From: Flavobacteriales bacterium | GTDB taxonomy: Bacteria; Bacteroidota; Bacteroidia; Flavobacteriales_E; Vicingaceae | NCBI GenBank assembly: GCA_020635795.1 | Contig: JACJZD010000001.1 | Coordinates: 1,001,001 to 1,065,000, forward strand | DNA length: 64,000 bases | Direction of reading: 5' to 3' | In this document: piece by piece, positions 19,005 through 26,765 of the stretch | Layout of the letters: each line of letters starts with the position of its first letter | How positions within the stretch are numbered: position 1 is the first letter of the stretch | Notes under the pieces: model-generated | Seen by the model: the letters and a program-made list of their open reading frames with translations, nothing else | Told to the model about the DNA's origin: nothing | Database searches by the model: none | Position numbers and translations under genes: made by a program

Positions 19005-19883
19005 ATGAGCAAATTTAAAGGAACAGGAGTAGCTATTGTAACTCCTTTTAAAGAAAACAGAAGTGTTGATTTTGAAGGTCTTGAGAGACTTGTTGAACAT
19101 TTAATTTCGGGAGGAATTGATTATTTAGTGGTTAATGGAACTACTGGAGAATCAGTAACACTAAGTAGACAAGAGAAATTGGATGTTTTAGCTTTTGTAA
19201 TAAAAGTAAACAATGGTAGAGTGCCATTGGTTTTTGGTATAGGGGGTAACAACACTCAAGATATTTTAGACTGTTTTCATACGTATGATTTTACAGGTGT
19301 AGATGCTATTTTATCTGTAAGTCCATTTTATAATAAACCAAGTCAGGAAGGTATTTACCAGCACTATAAGTCAATAGCTGAAATTTGTCCTTTGCCACTT
19401 ATTCTTTACAATGTGCCAGCTCGAACAGGCTCCCACATGGAAGCAGAAACGGTTTTACGTTTGGCTAATGATTGTAAAAATGTTATTGGAGTAAAGGAAG
19501 CTTCTGGTGTAATTTTTAACTCAATGAAAATCATCAAAAATAAACCTGAAGGGTTTTTAGTGATTTCTGGCGATGATATTCTTAATTTACCAATTATAGC
19601 AAGTGGAGGAGATGGAATTATCTCTGTAATTGCAAATGCTTTTCCTAAGGATTATAGTAATATGGTAAAAGCAGCTTTAACAGGTGATTTTAAAACAGCT
19701 CAACAACTTCATTACAAATATTTTGATATGGTACATTATATGTTTGTTGATGGAAATCCTCCAGGAATAAAAGCAACTTTAAAAATACTTGGTATTTGTG
19801 GTGACACACTTCGATTACCATTGGTTAACGTTACAAATTCAACTTTCCAAGCATTAGAAAATTTAATTAAGAAAATAAACTAA
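19005..19883 (+). CDS. dapA: 4-hydroxy-tetrahydrodipicolinate synthase
   Basis: First committed enzyme of the diaminopimelate/lysine pathway; condenses pyruvate with aspartate semialdehyde in the cytosol. 292 residues, normal length. Motifs: GTGVAIVTPF at the N-terminus, VNGTTGESVTLS (substrate loop), LYNVPARTG with the active-site tyrosine, and GVKEASG with the Schiff-base lysine. The stop overlaps the msrA start (TAATG), so the two are translationally coupled. Regulation may involve the palindrome just upstream. Confidence 0.96.
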   Translation: MSKFKGTGVAIVTPFKENRSVDFEGLERLVEHLISGGIDYLVVNGTTGESVTLSRQEKLDVLAFVIKVNNGRVPLVFGIGGNNTQDILDCFHTYDFTGVDAILSVSPFYNKPSQEGIYQHYKSIAEICPLPLILYNVPARTGSHMEAETVLRLANDCKNVIGVKEASGVIFNSMKIIKNKPEGFLVISGDDILNLPIIASGGDGIISVIANAFPKDYSNMVKAALTGDFKTAQQLHYKYFDMVHYMFVDGNPPGIKATLKILGICGDTLRLPLVNVTNSTFQALENLIKKIN

Positions 19884-20521
19884 TGACAAAAAGGTATGCT
19901 GTTTTTATGTTGTTTTTCTATTTAATTTCGTGCAACACTTCTGAAGTTGAATCAAAAGAACTTATAAAAATAAATACAATACAACAAAATATGGATACAA
20001 TTACTTTTGGAGCAGGCTGTTTTTGGTGTGTAGAAGCCATTTTTTCTGATTTAAAGGGAGTAGAACAAGTTGTTTCTGGATATGCTGGAGGTTCAGTAAA
20101 AAATCCATCTTACAAAGAAGTTTGTACTGGTAATACAGGTCATGCGGAGGTTTGTCAGGTAACGTACAACCCTGAAATAATTACCTACCAAGAATTGTTA
20201 GAAGTATTTTGGCAAGTACACGATCCAACAACTTTAAACCGACAAGGTGGAGATGTTGGTACGCAATATCGCTCGGCTATATTTTATCATAATGAAGAAC
20301 AACGAAAGGTTGCAGAAGAGTTTAAAGCGACTTTAAATCAAGAGAAAGTTTATCCAGATCCTATTGTTACTGAAATTACAGCTTTCACAAATTTTTATCC
20401 TGCAGAAGATTATCATCAAGATTATTTTGAATTGAATGGAGAAAACCCATATTGTAAAGCAGTTGTGAGACCTAAAGTTGAAAAATTTAGAAAGGTTTTT
20501 AAGGATAAGTTAAAGAAGTAA
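19883..20521 (+). CDS. msrA: Peptide-methionine (S)-S-oxide reductase, lipoprotein form
   Basis: Repairs oxidised methionine. 212 residues: a lipoprotein-type leader (MLFFYLISCNTS) followed by the MsrA domain with the catalytic cysteine in FGAGCFWCVEA, YAGGSVKNPSYKEVC, and HDPTTLNRQGGDVGTQYRSA. The leader predicts an envelope location, so it would protect exported proteins. An internal Met at 19991 (MDTITFG) could give a cytosolic form. Coupled to dapA by a 1-bp overlap. Confidence 0.93.
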   Translation: MTKRYAVFMLFFYLISCNTSEVESKELIKINTIQQNMDTITFGAGCFWCVEAIFSDLKGVEQVVSGYAGGSVKNPSYKEVCTGNTGHAEVCQVTYNPEIITYQELLEVFWQVHDPTTLNRQGGDVGTQYRSAIFYHNEEQRKVAEEFKATLNQEKVYPDPIVTEITAFTNFYPAEDYHQDYFELNGENPYCKAVVRPKVEKFRKVFKDKLKK

Positions 20522-20576
20522 TCAGTCGGTTCGTCTAAAAAATCATAAATTATTCTTTTGTTCGTGTTGTAAATTT

Positions 20577-20584
20577 TATATTTG
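20577..20584 (+). promoter_or_regulatory. -7 promoter element of the siaC-like gene
   Basis: TATATTTG matches TAnnTTTG, 21 bp before the ATG at 20606. A TTTG lies 16 bp upstream (20557-20560), shorter than the usual 19. Confidence 0.5.
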
Positions 20585-20605
20585 TTTTTATAAGATGTTA
20601 TAAAA

Positions 20606-20986
20606 ATGAAATCTCTGTTTATAGAAGGAAAACAAAACTCACCCGCAGTTGCTTTTAGTGAAGGTGGAGTATTGAGTATTGTAGGTAGGTCTATTCCAGA
20701 ACATCCATTAAAATTTTATAAACCTTTAGAAGATTGGATTACTGAATTTTTGGCCACTTCTCCAATTAAAGTTTATTTTAAGGTACACCTAGATTATTTA
20801 AATACTCATTCGACAGAATGTATGCTTACTTTAATGAAAAAAATAGAGGAATATGCCACTTCTTCAAAGGCAGACGTATCAATACTTTGGAATTTTGATG
20901 AAGATGATGAAGATATGCAAACGCTTGGTGAAGATTTAAAATCTTTGGTTAAAGTTCCATTTAAAATTGAGGAGGCAAAAAGTTAA
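20606..20986 (+). CDS. SiaC-family regulatory phosphoprotein (DUF1987)
   Basis: 126 residues over the whole DUF1987/SiaC domain: GVLSIVGRSIPEHPLKFYKPLEDWI, the YLNTHSTECML segment that holds the phosphorylated Thr/Ser of SiaC, and the acidic NFDEDDEDMQTLGEDL. In Pseudomonas, SiaC is phosphorylated by SiaB and dephosphorylated by SiaA, and controls the diguanylate cyclase SiaD. No SiaA, SiaB or cyclase gene is adjacent, so the partners must be elsewhere if the circuit exists. The 3' end overlaps the convergent membrane gene by 4 bp. Confidence 0.85.
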   Translation: MKSLFIEGKQNSPAVAFSEGGVLSIVGRSIPEHPLKFYKPLEDWITEFLATSPIKVYFKVHLDYLNTHSTECMLTLMKKIEEYATSSKADVSILWNFDEDDEDMQTLGEDLKSLVKVPFKIEEAKS

Positions 20987-21789
20987 TTGCTTCTGTTTTC
21001 AAAAGCATCGTCATCTATCAAGTTACTTTCTTCATCAGGGTTCATGATATCATCAAAAGCAGCGTACATTATGGTGTAACTCATAGGAACAGTAACCAAT
21101 AATCCTATAAATAAACAAAGTACGCCAAGTAAATTAATAAGAGCTATAACTACAATTAAACCAAAAAAGTGAAAAAACTTGGTTTGAATAACCTTTCTAC
21201 TAGCCTCCATACTTTCCCATGCACTAGCTTTAAAAAAGTGGGCATTAACTGCTGCAAATGAATAGATTGTTTGCATAAACATTAGTAAAAGAACAGTGAT
21301 AATAAAAAGAGGAATTAAGCCATCAACACTAAAAAGTTCAAACAATTCTTGTGGAGAGATGTTGTCGTCAAAAGAGTTGTCCTTTATACCATCGATAATT
21401 CCACTAAACATAACGGAAAAACCATAAATTAATAAAGGCATAAGTAATACTAAGGAGAACCCAAACAAAATTAATTGAATGATGCTAATTTGTCCAATAG
21501 AGGAGAAGCCTTTAAAAAAGTCGTCAAACGTAATACTATTACCCTGCTTTATTTTTCTAGCTGCAATAAAATAGCCAACAAGTAATGTTGCACTTAGTAT
21601 TTGGCTCGCAAAAGTTCCTATTACAGGTATAAACCCTGCTACCATTATCATGAGAATGGAAACAACAAAGAATCCAATAAAATATCCAGCTTGAGTTTTA
21701 AAATAGTCAAGTCCATCTGATATATATTTACCAAATTTAAATTCGTAACCATTTGAGGTTAATAATTGTACTTTTTCGTTTAGGTTCAT
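20983..21789 (-). CDS. Polytopic membrane protein of unknown function
   Basis: 268 residues with about five or six hydrophobic segments (GFFVVSILMIMVAGFIPVIG, ISIIQLILFGFSLVLLMPLL, LIPLFIITVLLLMFMQ, FFGLIVVIALINLLGVLCLF). The C-terminal tail is acidic and cytoplasmic-looking (NPDEESNLIDDDAFEN). The arrangement recalls DUF975/glycerophosphoryl-like integral proteins that coat the inner membrane, but I cannot place it firmly. Probably monocistronic. Confidence 0.75.
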   Translation of the reverse strand: MNLNEKVQLLTSNGYEFKFGKYISDGLDYFKTQAGYFIGFFVVSILMIMVAGFIPVIGTFASQILSATLLVGYFIAARKIKQGNSITFDDFFKGFSSIGQISIIQLILFGFSLVLLMPLLIYGFSVMFSGIIDGIKDNSFDDNISPQELFELFSVDGLIPLFIITVLLLMFMQTIYSFAAVNAHFFKASAWESMEASRKVIQTKFFHFFGLIVVIALINLLGVLCLFIGLLVTVPMSYTIMYAAFDDIMNPDEESNLIDDDAFENRSN

Positions 21790-21850
21790 GATAAAAAATT
21801 TAGATAAATTTAATGAAAAACTTTATGAGAATATAGTTTCTATAAAAACA

Positions 21851-21880
21851 AAAAAAGGCTGTGATTCACAGCCTTTTTTT
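21851..21880 (-). terminator. Rho-independent terminator
   Basis: Stem GGCTGTG / CACAGCC around ATT, flanked by A and T runs on both sides, so it can act in either direction. It sits 17 bp after the stop of the minus-strand 153-residue secreted protein gene. Confidence 0.85.
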
Positions 21881-21896
21881 GTTTTTATACTTTTTC

Positions 21897-22358
21897 TTAA
21901 AATTTATATCCTAACAAGAACACAACACAACCATTAGCCCCTACATTTTCAGAACCTGGTAAAATATACGTTACATATACTGGGGCAGATTTTTCAGGGT
22001 CATAAGAGTATAAGCCCTCCTTGTTGTTTTTGCTTTTTGAAGCATATAACAACGTCCTGTTTGGTTTACCCATTGGTTTGTCGTAAATATAAATTTCAAC
22101 ATCTGGAAGGGTAGAAGCGTTAAACAATAATCGGTATTTTTCGCTAGAGAACAAAGGCACCTCTATTTCTTTCCCTTGTTTTTCTGCCTTGTAAGTAAAC
22201 TTTGTAATGTTTGATGAATCGTACTTGTAAACTGGCATTAAAAAAGGTTTTAAATCAGCTTTAAGTGCAGATGCATCACATTCTGTTTCTTGTGCTATGC
22301 TCGTAGAATAAGTAAATATTGAAAGAGCAACAAATAAAATTTTGATTAACTTTTTCAT
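21897..22358 (-). CDS. Hypothetical secreted protein
   Basis: 153 residues with a signal peptide (KILFVALSIFTYSTSIAQ). The mature part has two cysteines (ECDAS near the start, NGCVVFLLGYKF at the end) that could pair, and beta-rich stretches (YRLLFNAS, PVYVTYILPG). I do not recognise the family. It follows the 272-residue lipoprotein gene after 4 bp and ends at a strong terminator, so the two genes form one operon of envelope proteins. Confidence 0.75.
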   Translation of the reverse strand: MKKLIKILFVALSIFTYSTSIAQETECDASALKADLKPFLMPVYKYDSSNITKFTYKAEKQGKEIEVPLFSSEKYRLLFNASTLPDVEIYIYDKPMGKPNRTLLYASKSKNNKEGLYSYDPEKSAPVYVTYILPGSENVGANGCVVFLLGYKF

Positions 22359-22362
22359 GTAA

Positions 22363-23181
22363 TTATCCTTTAATTAAGTTATTTCTAATCTCTGTAACAG
22401 TAGTTTTTAATGTTGCTAATTGTTCAGGTGTTAAAGCTGAAGCACTTTCATCATTTATAGCTTTAAAGCTAGCTTCAATTTTTTCTAACGAAGCTACTAA
22501 ATCATTAAACTCGTTGTTTTCGTTAGCTTGTTTTACAGCTCCAATAAGGTTACCAATAATTACGGCTTGTTCTGATAATCGATTAGCTACTTTTTCAGAA
22601 GTGTTTTTGTTTGCATTTAAAGCTAAATACATCGATTCTATCCATGCACCAGCAAAAATAACTGAACCTGTGTAGCTAGAGCCATTTTCGTCTAAATATT
22701 CATCCATTTCCATTTGCATATCAGCCATAATGGTTGTTAACGAATCTTGATTGCCTACATTTTTTTCTAAACGCTCAGCAACTCCAGTGCTGTTAAATAC
22801 ATCTGTCATCCAAATTTTTTCAGACATTTGACGTAAAGCATTTAAATAATTTATAGCTTCCTGAGTTTGGTTATTGGTAATAGCATAAGCCATATCAGCA
22901 GCATATACTCCAAAATTTATTTTTTGATTGGTCTTCGCATTGTAATTATTTACATTGTCTTTAGGGTTGGTTAAGCCACCAACATATTCTAAACCAGCAT
23001 TTTTAAACAAACTAACAATTTGTAAAGGAGAAGGCAGCATGTAGGTAACTTCTTCTGTTGCAACTTCTTCAACAACAACTTCTTCTGTTGTTTCTTCTGG
23101 TTCGTGGTTTCCACCACAAGAATATAGTAAAGCGCTGATTACTACTAAAGATGAAATTAATTTAAACGATAGTTTTTTCAT
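22363..23181 (-). CDS. Hypothetical lipoprotein
   Basis: 272 residues with a lipoprotein signal (VVISALLYSCGGN) and a Glu/Val/Thr-rich linker (EETTEEVVVEEVATEE) at about 28-45. The remainder is helical (SPLQIVSLFKNAGLEYVGGL, FGVYAADMAYAI, AGAWIESMYLALNANK) with no motif I can name. It probably sits on the periplasmic face of a membrane. First gene of a two-gene operon. Confidence 0.75.
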   Translation of the reverse strand: MKKLSFKLISSLVVISALLYSCGGNHEPEETTEEVVVEEVATEEVTYMLPSPLQIVSLFKNAGLEYVGGLTNPKDNVNNYNAKTNQKINFGVYAADMAYAITNNQTQEAINYLNALRQMSEKIWMTDVFNSTGVAERLEKNVGNQDSLTTIMADMQMEMDEYLDENGSSYTGSVIFAGAWIESMYLALNANKNTSEKVANRLSEQAVIIGNLIGAVKQANENNEFNDLVASLEKIEASFKAINDESASALTPEQLATLKTTVTEIRNNLIKG

Positions 23182-23236
23182 AATGAATTTGAATTAAAAT
23201 TTAAGATGTAAATAAATGAAAATTAAATGGTTTGCA

Positions 23237-23244
23237 CAAAAATA
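23237..23244 (-). promoter_or_regulatory. -7 promoter element of the lipoprotein operon
   Basis: On the minus strand TATTTTTG matches TAnnTTTG, 56 bp before the ATG at 23181. It lies in the short gap after the carboxylase gene, so this operon can be transcribed on its own. Confidence 0.4.
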
Positions 23245-23254
23245 ATTATTGACA

Positions 23255-24895
23255 TTAAACCTGGATAACACCAACATTAAATGCTTGTTCGATAGGAGCG
23301 TTATTTGCAGCCTCAATTCCCATAGAAATCCATGTTCTGGTATCTAATGGATTAATGATAGCATCTGTCCATAATCGAGCAGCACTATAATAAGGTGAAA
23401 TTTGTTCGTCGTATCTATTTTTAATAGTATTATATAATTCTTCTTCTTTTTCAGGAGTAATTTCTTCTCCTCTTGATTTTAAAGCAGCAACTTCAATTTG
23501 TAATAAAGTTTTTGCAGCGGAAGCACCACTCATTACAGCTAATTGAGCTGATGGCCAAGCAACAATTAAACGAGGGTCATAAGCTTTTCCACACATGGCA
23601 TAATTTCCTGCCCCATAAGAATTTCCAATAATTACAGTAAACTTAGGAACAACTGAGTTGGCTTGAGCATTTACCATTTTAGCACCATCTTTAATTATAC
23701 CACCATGTTCGGAGCGAGACCCTACCATAAATCCACTAACATCTTGTAAGAATACTAATGGAATTTTCTTTTGATTACAGTTCATAATAAAACGAGCAGA
23801 TTTATCGGCTGAATCAGAATAGATTACACCTCCAAATTGCATTTCTCCTTTTGCAGACTTTACTACAATTCGTTGGTTTGCTACAATTCCAACCGACCAA
23901 CCATCAATACGTGCATATCCACAAACAATGGTTTTACCATAATCTTCTTTGTATTCGTCAAATTCCGAATTATCAACCATTCTTAAAATGATATCTTTTA
24001 TATCATAAGGTTTTTCTCTTGAGTCAGGTAATATTCCAAATATTTCGTTTTCGTCTAATTTTGGTTTTTGAGCTTTTATACGGTTAAAACCTGCTTTATT
24101 GGCATCGCCAATTTTGTTCATTATCTTTTTAATTCTATCTAAACAGTCTTTGTCATCTTTACATTTGTAATCGGTTACACCAGAAATTTCGCAATGGGTG
24201 GTTGCTCCTCCTAACGTTTCGTTGTCAATGGTTTCTCCAATTGCTGCTTTTACAAGATATGAACCAGCTAAAAAGATAGAACCTGTTTTATCAACAATCA
24301 TTGCTTCATCGCTCATAATTGGTAAATATGCTCCACCAGCAACACAACTACCCATTATTGCAGATATTTGAGAAATACCCATTGCCGACATTTTAGCATT
24401 GTTTCTAAAAATTCTGCCAAAATGTTCTTTATCAGGAAAAATTTCATCTTGCATAGGCAAGAAAACACCTGCACTATCTACTAAATAGATAATAGGTAAT
24501 TTATTTTCCATTGATATTTCTTGTAAACGTAAATTCTTTTTTGCAGCCATTGGAAACCATGCTCCAGCCTTTACTGTTGCATCGTTAGCAACAACAATAC
24601 ATTGTCTGCCACTAACATATCCAATAACACCAACAACCCCACCTGAAACACAACCTCCATATTGCTTGTACATACCTTCGCCGACAAATGCACCAATTTC
24701 AATTCTTTTTGATTTTGGGTCTAACAAATAATCAATACGTTCGCGTGCTGTTAATTTGCCTTTTTCATGTTCTTTTTCAATGCGTTTTTTTCCTCCACCT
24801 AAATATACTTGGTCTAGTTTCCTGTTTAATTCTGAAACCATTAGTTTATTTACATCTTCATTCTTGTTAAAATCTAAGTCTTGTTTCTTTGCCAT
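23255..24895 (-). CDS. Acyl-CoA carboxylase, carboxyltransferase (beta) subunit
   Basis: 546 residues of the biotin-dependent acyl-CoA carboxyltransferase family (propionyl- or methylcrotonyl-CoA carboxylase beta). N-terminal half: KGKLTARERIDYLLD, GGVVGVIGYVSGRQCIVVAND, and the oxyanion loop GSCVAGGAYLPIMSDEA. C-terminal half: PLVFLQDVSGFMVGS, IIGNSYGAGNYAMCGKAYDP. The sequence reads closer to methylcrotonyl-CoA carboxylase beta, which would place it in leucine breakdown, but substrate cannot be fixed by eye. No biotin carboxylase or biotinyl subunit lies next to it, so its partner must be elsewhere. Confidence 0.9.
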   Translation of the reverse strand: MAKKQDLDFNKNEDVNKLMVSELNRKLDQVYLGGGKKRIEKEHEKGKLTARERIDYLLDPKSKRIEIGAFVGEGMYKQYGGCVSGGVVGVIGYVSGRQCIVVANDATVKAGAWFPMAAKKNLRLQEISMENKLPIIYLVDSAGVFLPMQDEIFPDKEHFGRIFRNNAKMSAMGISQISAIMGSCVAGGAYLPIMSDEAMIVDKTGSIFLAGSYLVKAAIGETIDNETLGGATTHCEISGVTDYKCKDDKDCLDRIKKIMNKIGDANKAGFNRIKAQKPKLDENEIFGILPDSREKPYDIKDIILRMVDNSEFDEYKEDYGKTIVCGYARIDGWSVGIVANQRIVVKSAKGEMQFGGVIYSDSADKSARFIMNCNQKKIPLVFLQDVSGFMVGSRSEHGGIIKDGAKMVNAQANSVVPKFTVIIGNSYGAGNYAMCGKAYDPRLIVAWPSAQLAVMSGASAAKTLLQIEVAALKSRGEEITPEKEEELYNTIKNRYDEQISPYYSAARLWTDAIINPLDTRTWISMGIEAANNAPIEQAFNVGVIQV

Positions 24896-24914
24896 GAGTA
24901 ATTTTTTAAGATGT

Positions 24915-24922
24915 CAAATATA
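24915..24922 (-). promoter_or_regulatory. -7 promoter element of the carboxylase gene
   Basis: On the minus strand TATATTTG matches the consensus, 20 bp before the ATG at 24895. No clear -33 TTG at the usual distance. Confidence 0.5.
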
Positions 24923-24964
24923 ATACTATATCAGCCTATATAAAAGAAAATTGGTGTTAGGATT

Positions 24965-25456
24965 TTAAAACATTTTAGGATAAATAAAGAATAATTTACG
25001 TCCTATTCCTTCAATAATGTGTTGCCAATCTTCAATATCCATTTCTATTTTAACTATTCCGCAAGTGGGGATGTTATCAATATAATCGGTGGTAAGAAAA
25101 TTTGAAAGCTGAGTTATTGCAGGGTTGTGACCAATTAATGCAATGTTGTTGTATTGGTTTGGTATCTCGTTTAAAACTTCTAAAAGGGTTTTTAACGAAG
25201 CTTCATAAATTCGTTGTTCAAAATGAATGTGGTTTTGATGAAGGTTTAATTTTTCAGTAAAAAATTCAGCAGTTTTAGTGGTTCTTTTAGCTGGACTACA
25301 AAGGATGTAATCAGGGTGATACGCTAATTTTTTTAATTCTTCAGCCATAAAATGTGCATCACGCAGCCCTCTTTCATTTAATTTTCTGTAAAAGTCGGAA
25401 GTACTAGGATTTTCCCAGCTTGATTTAGCATGTCTTATAAGATGAATTATCTTCAT
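24965..25456 (-). CDS. Histidine phosphatase family protein (SixA-like)
   Basis: 163 residues of the phosphoglycerate-mutase-like fold. The catalytic RHG-type motif reads LIRHAKSSW, followed by LRDAHFMAEELKKL, CSPAKRTTKTAEFF and IALIGHNPAITQLSNFL with the second histidine. The short RHAKSSW form is typical of SixA, which removes phosphate from histidine in phosphorelay or phosphotransferase proteins. Divergent from a tiny membrane-protein gene, with five related sequence motifs between them. Confidence 0.88.
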   Translation of the reverse strand: MKIIHLIRHAKSSWENPSTSDFYRKLNERGLRDAHFMAEELKKLAYHPDYILCSPAKRTTKTAEFFTEKLNLHQNHIHFEQRIYEASLKTLLEVLNEIPNQYNNIALIGHNPAITQLSNFLTTDYIDNIPTCGIVKIEMDIEDWQHIIEGIGRKLFFIYPKMF

Positions 25457-25457
25457 G

Positions 25458-25546
25458 TTTCGACGAAATTAAAAAAAACTTCGATAAAATTTTTTAGTTT
25501 CGACAAAAGTTGTATATTTGTAGACGAAAGTAATTAAAACTTCGAT
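25458..25546. promoter_or_regulatory. Cluster of TTTCGAC-type motifs between divergent genes
   Basis: Five related words in 89 bp: TTTCGACGAAA (25458-25468, an 11-nt palindrome), ACTTCGAT (25479-25486), AGTTTCGAC (25496-25504), inverted GACGAAA (25523-25529) and ACTTCGAT (25539-25546). They flank the -7 element of the small gene and abut both start codons. They look like operator sites for an unknown regulator. Confidence 0.5.
25513..25520 (+). promoter_or_regulatory. -7 promoter element of the 46-residue membrane protein gene
   Basis: TATATTTG matches TAnnTTTG, 28 bp before the ATG at 25549. No TTG at the expected -33 position, which may mean activator dependence. Confidence 0.5.
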
Positions 25547-25548
25547 TT

Positions 25549-25689
25549 ATGTTAGTAATCATTTTAATAGTAGCTGTTCTACTTTTTGTAGTTTTTGCTC
25601 TAGGTGGAGTGGGAAGCTCGTATGGAAATGGTGTTAATGAAAACACAAGAAGTAAAATGAAATTCAACGACAAAAACTATTTTTTATAG
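25549..25689 (+). CDS. Small single-span membrane protein (46 residues)
   Basis: ATG 25549 to TAG 25689. It has an N-terminal hydrophobic helix (LVIILIVAVLLFVVFAL, residues 2-18), a Gly/Ser-rich turn (GGVGSSYGNG) and a short charged tail (NTRSKMKFNDKNYF). Support for a real gene: a consensus -7 box at 25513, a strong terminator at 25741 and no competing frame. The family is not known to me. Divergent from the SixA-like gene. Confidence 0.65.
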   Translation: MLVIILIVAVLLFVVFALGGVGSSYGNGVNENTRSKMKFNDKNYFL

Positions 25690-25740
25690 TAGTCGGTTTA
25701 AATTGTACCCCCTTTTTTTAGATAAGTTTTATGTTAATTA

Positions 25741-25774
25741 AAAGTCCAGACACAACGGTGCTGGACTTTTTTTT
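25741..25774 (+). terminator. Rho-independent terminator of the small membrane protein gene
   Basis: Stem AAAGTCCAG / CTGGACTTT (9 bp) with an 11-nt loop, followed by a run of T. It lies 51 bp after the TAG of the 46-residue gene. Confidence 0.85.
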
Positions 25775-25803
25775 ATTAACCCTAACTAAACTAACTATAA
25801 AAA

Positions 25804-25947
25804 CTATCTTCTTTTATTTTCTATTAAAATCAAGCTCAATTGTTCAGCTTCTAAAATCAATTGTAAATAATAATTTAACTGACCATTTATCATGGCTTGT
25901 TTTGCTCTTCGTTTTAACATTACGTATTGTTCTCTTATGCTTTTCAT
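25804..25947 (-). CDS. Small basic helical protein (47 residues)
   Basis: ATG 25947 to TAG 25804 on the minus strand. The N-terminal helix is basic (MKSIREQYVMLKRRAKQAM), followed by NGQLNYYLQLILEAEQLSLI and a basic end (ENKRR). It resembles short Bacteroidota proteins with the pattern QY..LK.KA...M..G.L..YF..L.EL, known to me only as hypothetical. A sigma-54-like promoter sits 24 bp upstream, which supports it being a real gene. Basic charge could mean nucleic-acid or ribosome contact; that is a guess. Confidence 0.65.
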   Translation of the reverse strand: MKSIREQYVMLKRRAKQAMINGQLNYYLQLILEAEQLSLILIENKRR

Positions 25948-25970
25948 ATCTTTTAATTTGCAATTGCTTT

Positions 25971-25988
25971 ATTCAATATACGTGCCAA
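25971..25988 (-). promoter_or_regulatory. Sigma-54-type (-24/-12) promoter
   Basis: Minus strand reads TTGGCACGTATATTGAAT: TTGGCAC, then 5 bp, then TTGA, against the consensus TTGGCAC-N5-TTGC. Only the last consensus base differs. Predicted transcription start about 15 nt before the ATG of the 47-residue gene. Confidence 0.6.
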
Positions 25989-26081
25989 TTGTAGTTTTTA
26001 TTTGATGGGTAATGTTAAAAAAAGTTAAATGCAAGATGTTGTGTTTAGTGTTGATTTCTTTTACTAACTTTACTGTATAAA

Positions 26082-26735
26082 ATGAAAAAGGGGTTAATAT
26101 ATATATTATTGTTACTTCTTGCTTTTAGTCAGCTTAAAGCGCAAGAAACAACTACATTACCAGAAGAAGAGTATGTGTTGCCTTTTGATTCTTTAAAAAA
26201 CAAAGATAAAATCAGGTATCAGTTTTCGACGGGGGCAAATATGTCGTACAGTAAAACTTTTGGTAGTTCTGCTAGTTTGTTTTATTGTCCAAGCGTTAAT
26301 TATTTGGTTTCACCCCGTTTAACAGTTGGGGCAGGAATGACTTATGTAAGTAGTGATGTAACTAATTTTAGACCAATTTACGATTTAAGATACCAACCTT
26401 TTACAGGAAATATTTCACAATATTATACACACATTACAGCCAAATATAGATTAACTGACCGATTAACCGTTGCGGGTAGTGTTTTTTATAACATGGCTCA
26501 ATTTAATTCTACTGCTTTTGGAACAAACAATAAAGCAAGCGAAATTGACAGAATAGGTTATGCTGCAGCCTTCGAGTATAAAGTAAGCGACAATGTTACT
26601 TTGTATGGTGAAATAAGAGTTAACGATAACAATAGAAATGGTTTTGGGTTTAATTCATTAACCAATCAAAACTTTGGTTCTGGAGGTTTTATGGGTCAAT
26701 CTTCTATTTTTGATGCTCCATTTGGAGGAAGATAA
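26082..26735 (+). CDS. Outer-membrane beta-barrel-like protein
   Basis: 217 residues with a signal peptide (GLIYILLLLLAFSQLKAQ). The mature part alternates hydrophobic and polar residues as in barrel strands (RLTVGAGMTYVSS, HITAKYRLTDRLTVAGSVFY, YAAAFEYKVSDNVTLYGEIR). It ends in a Gly/Phe-rich tail (FGSGGFMGQSSIFDAPFGGR) and does not finish with a classic barrel-terminal Phe. Upstream of yaaA by 30 bp. Function unknown. Confidence 0.7.
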   Translation: MKKGLIYILLLLLAFSQLKAQETTTLPEEEYVLPFDSLKNKDKIRYQFSTGANMSYSKTFGSSASLFYCPSVNYLVSPRLTVGAGMTYVSSDVTNFRPIYDLRYQPFTGNISQYYTHITAKYRLTDRLTVAGSVFYNMAQFNSTAFGTNNKASEIDRIGYAAAFEYKVSDNVTLYGEIRVNDNNRNGFGFNSLTNQNFGSGGFMGQSSIFDAPFGGR

Positions 26736-26765
26736 TTATCTAACACTATTAATTAAAGTTACAAC

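Noticed and set aside
20983..21789. Naming the six-helix membrane protein as DUF975
   Set aside because: The helix pattern is similar but I could not see a diagnostic motif, so it stays unassigned.
25731..25994. An 87-codon plus-strand frame (MLIKSPDTTVLDFF...)
   Set aside because: It spans a strong terminator, is antisense to the 47-residue basic protein, and has low-complexity hydrophobic content.
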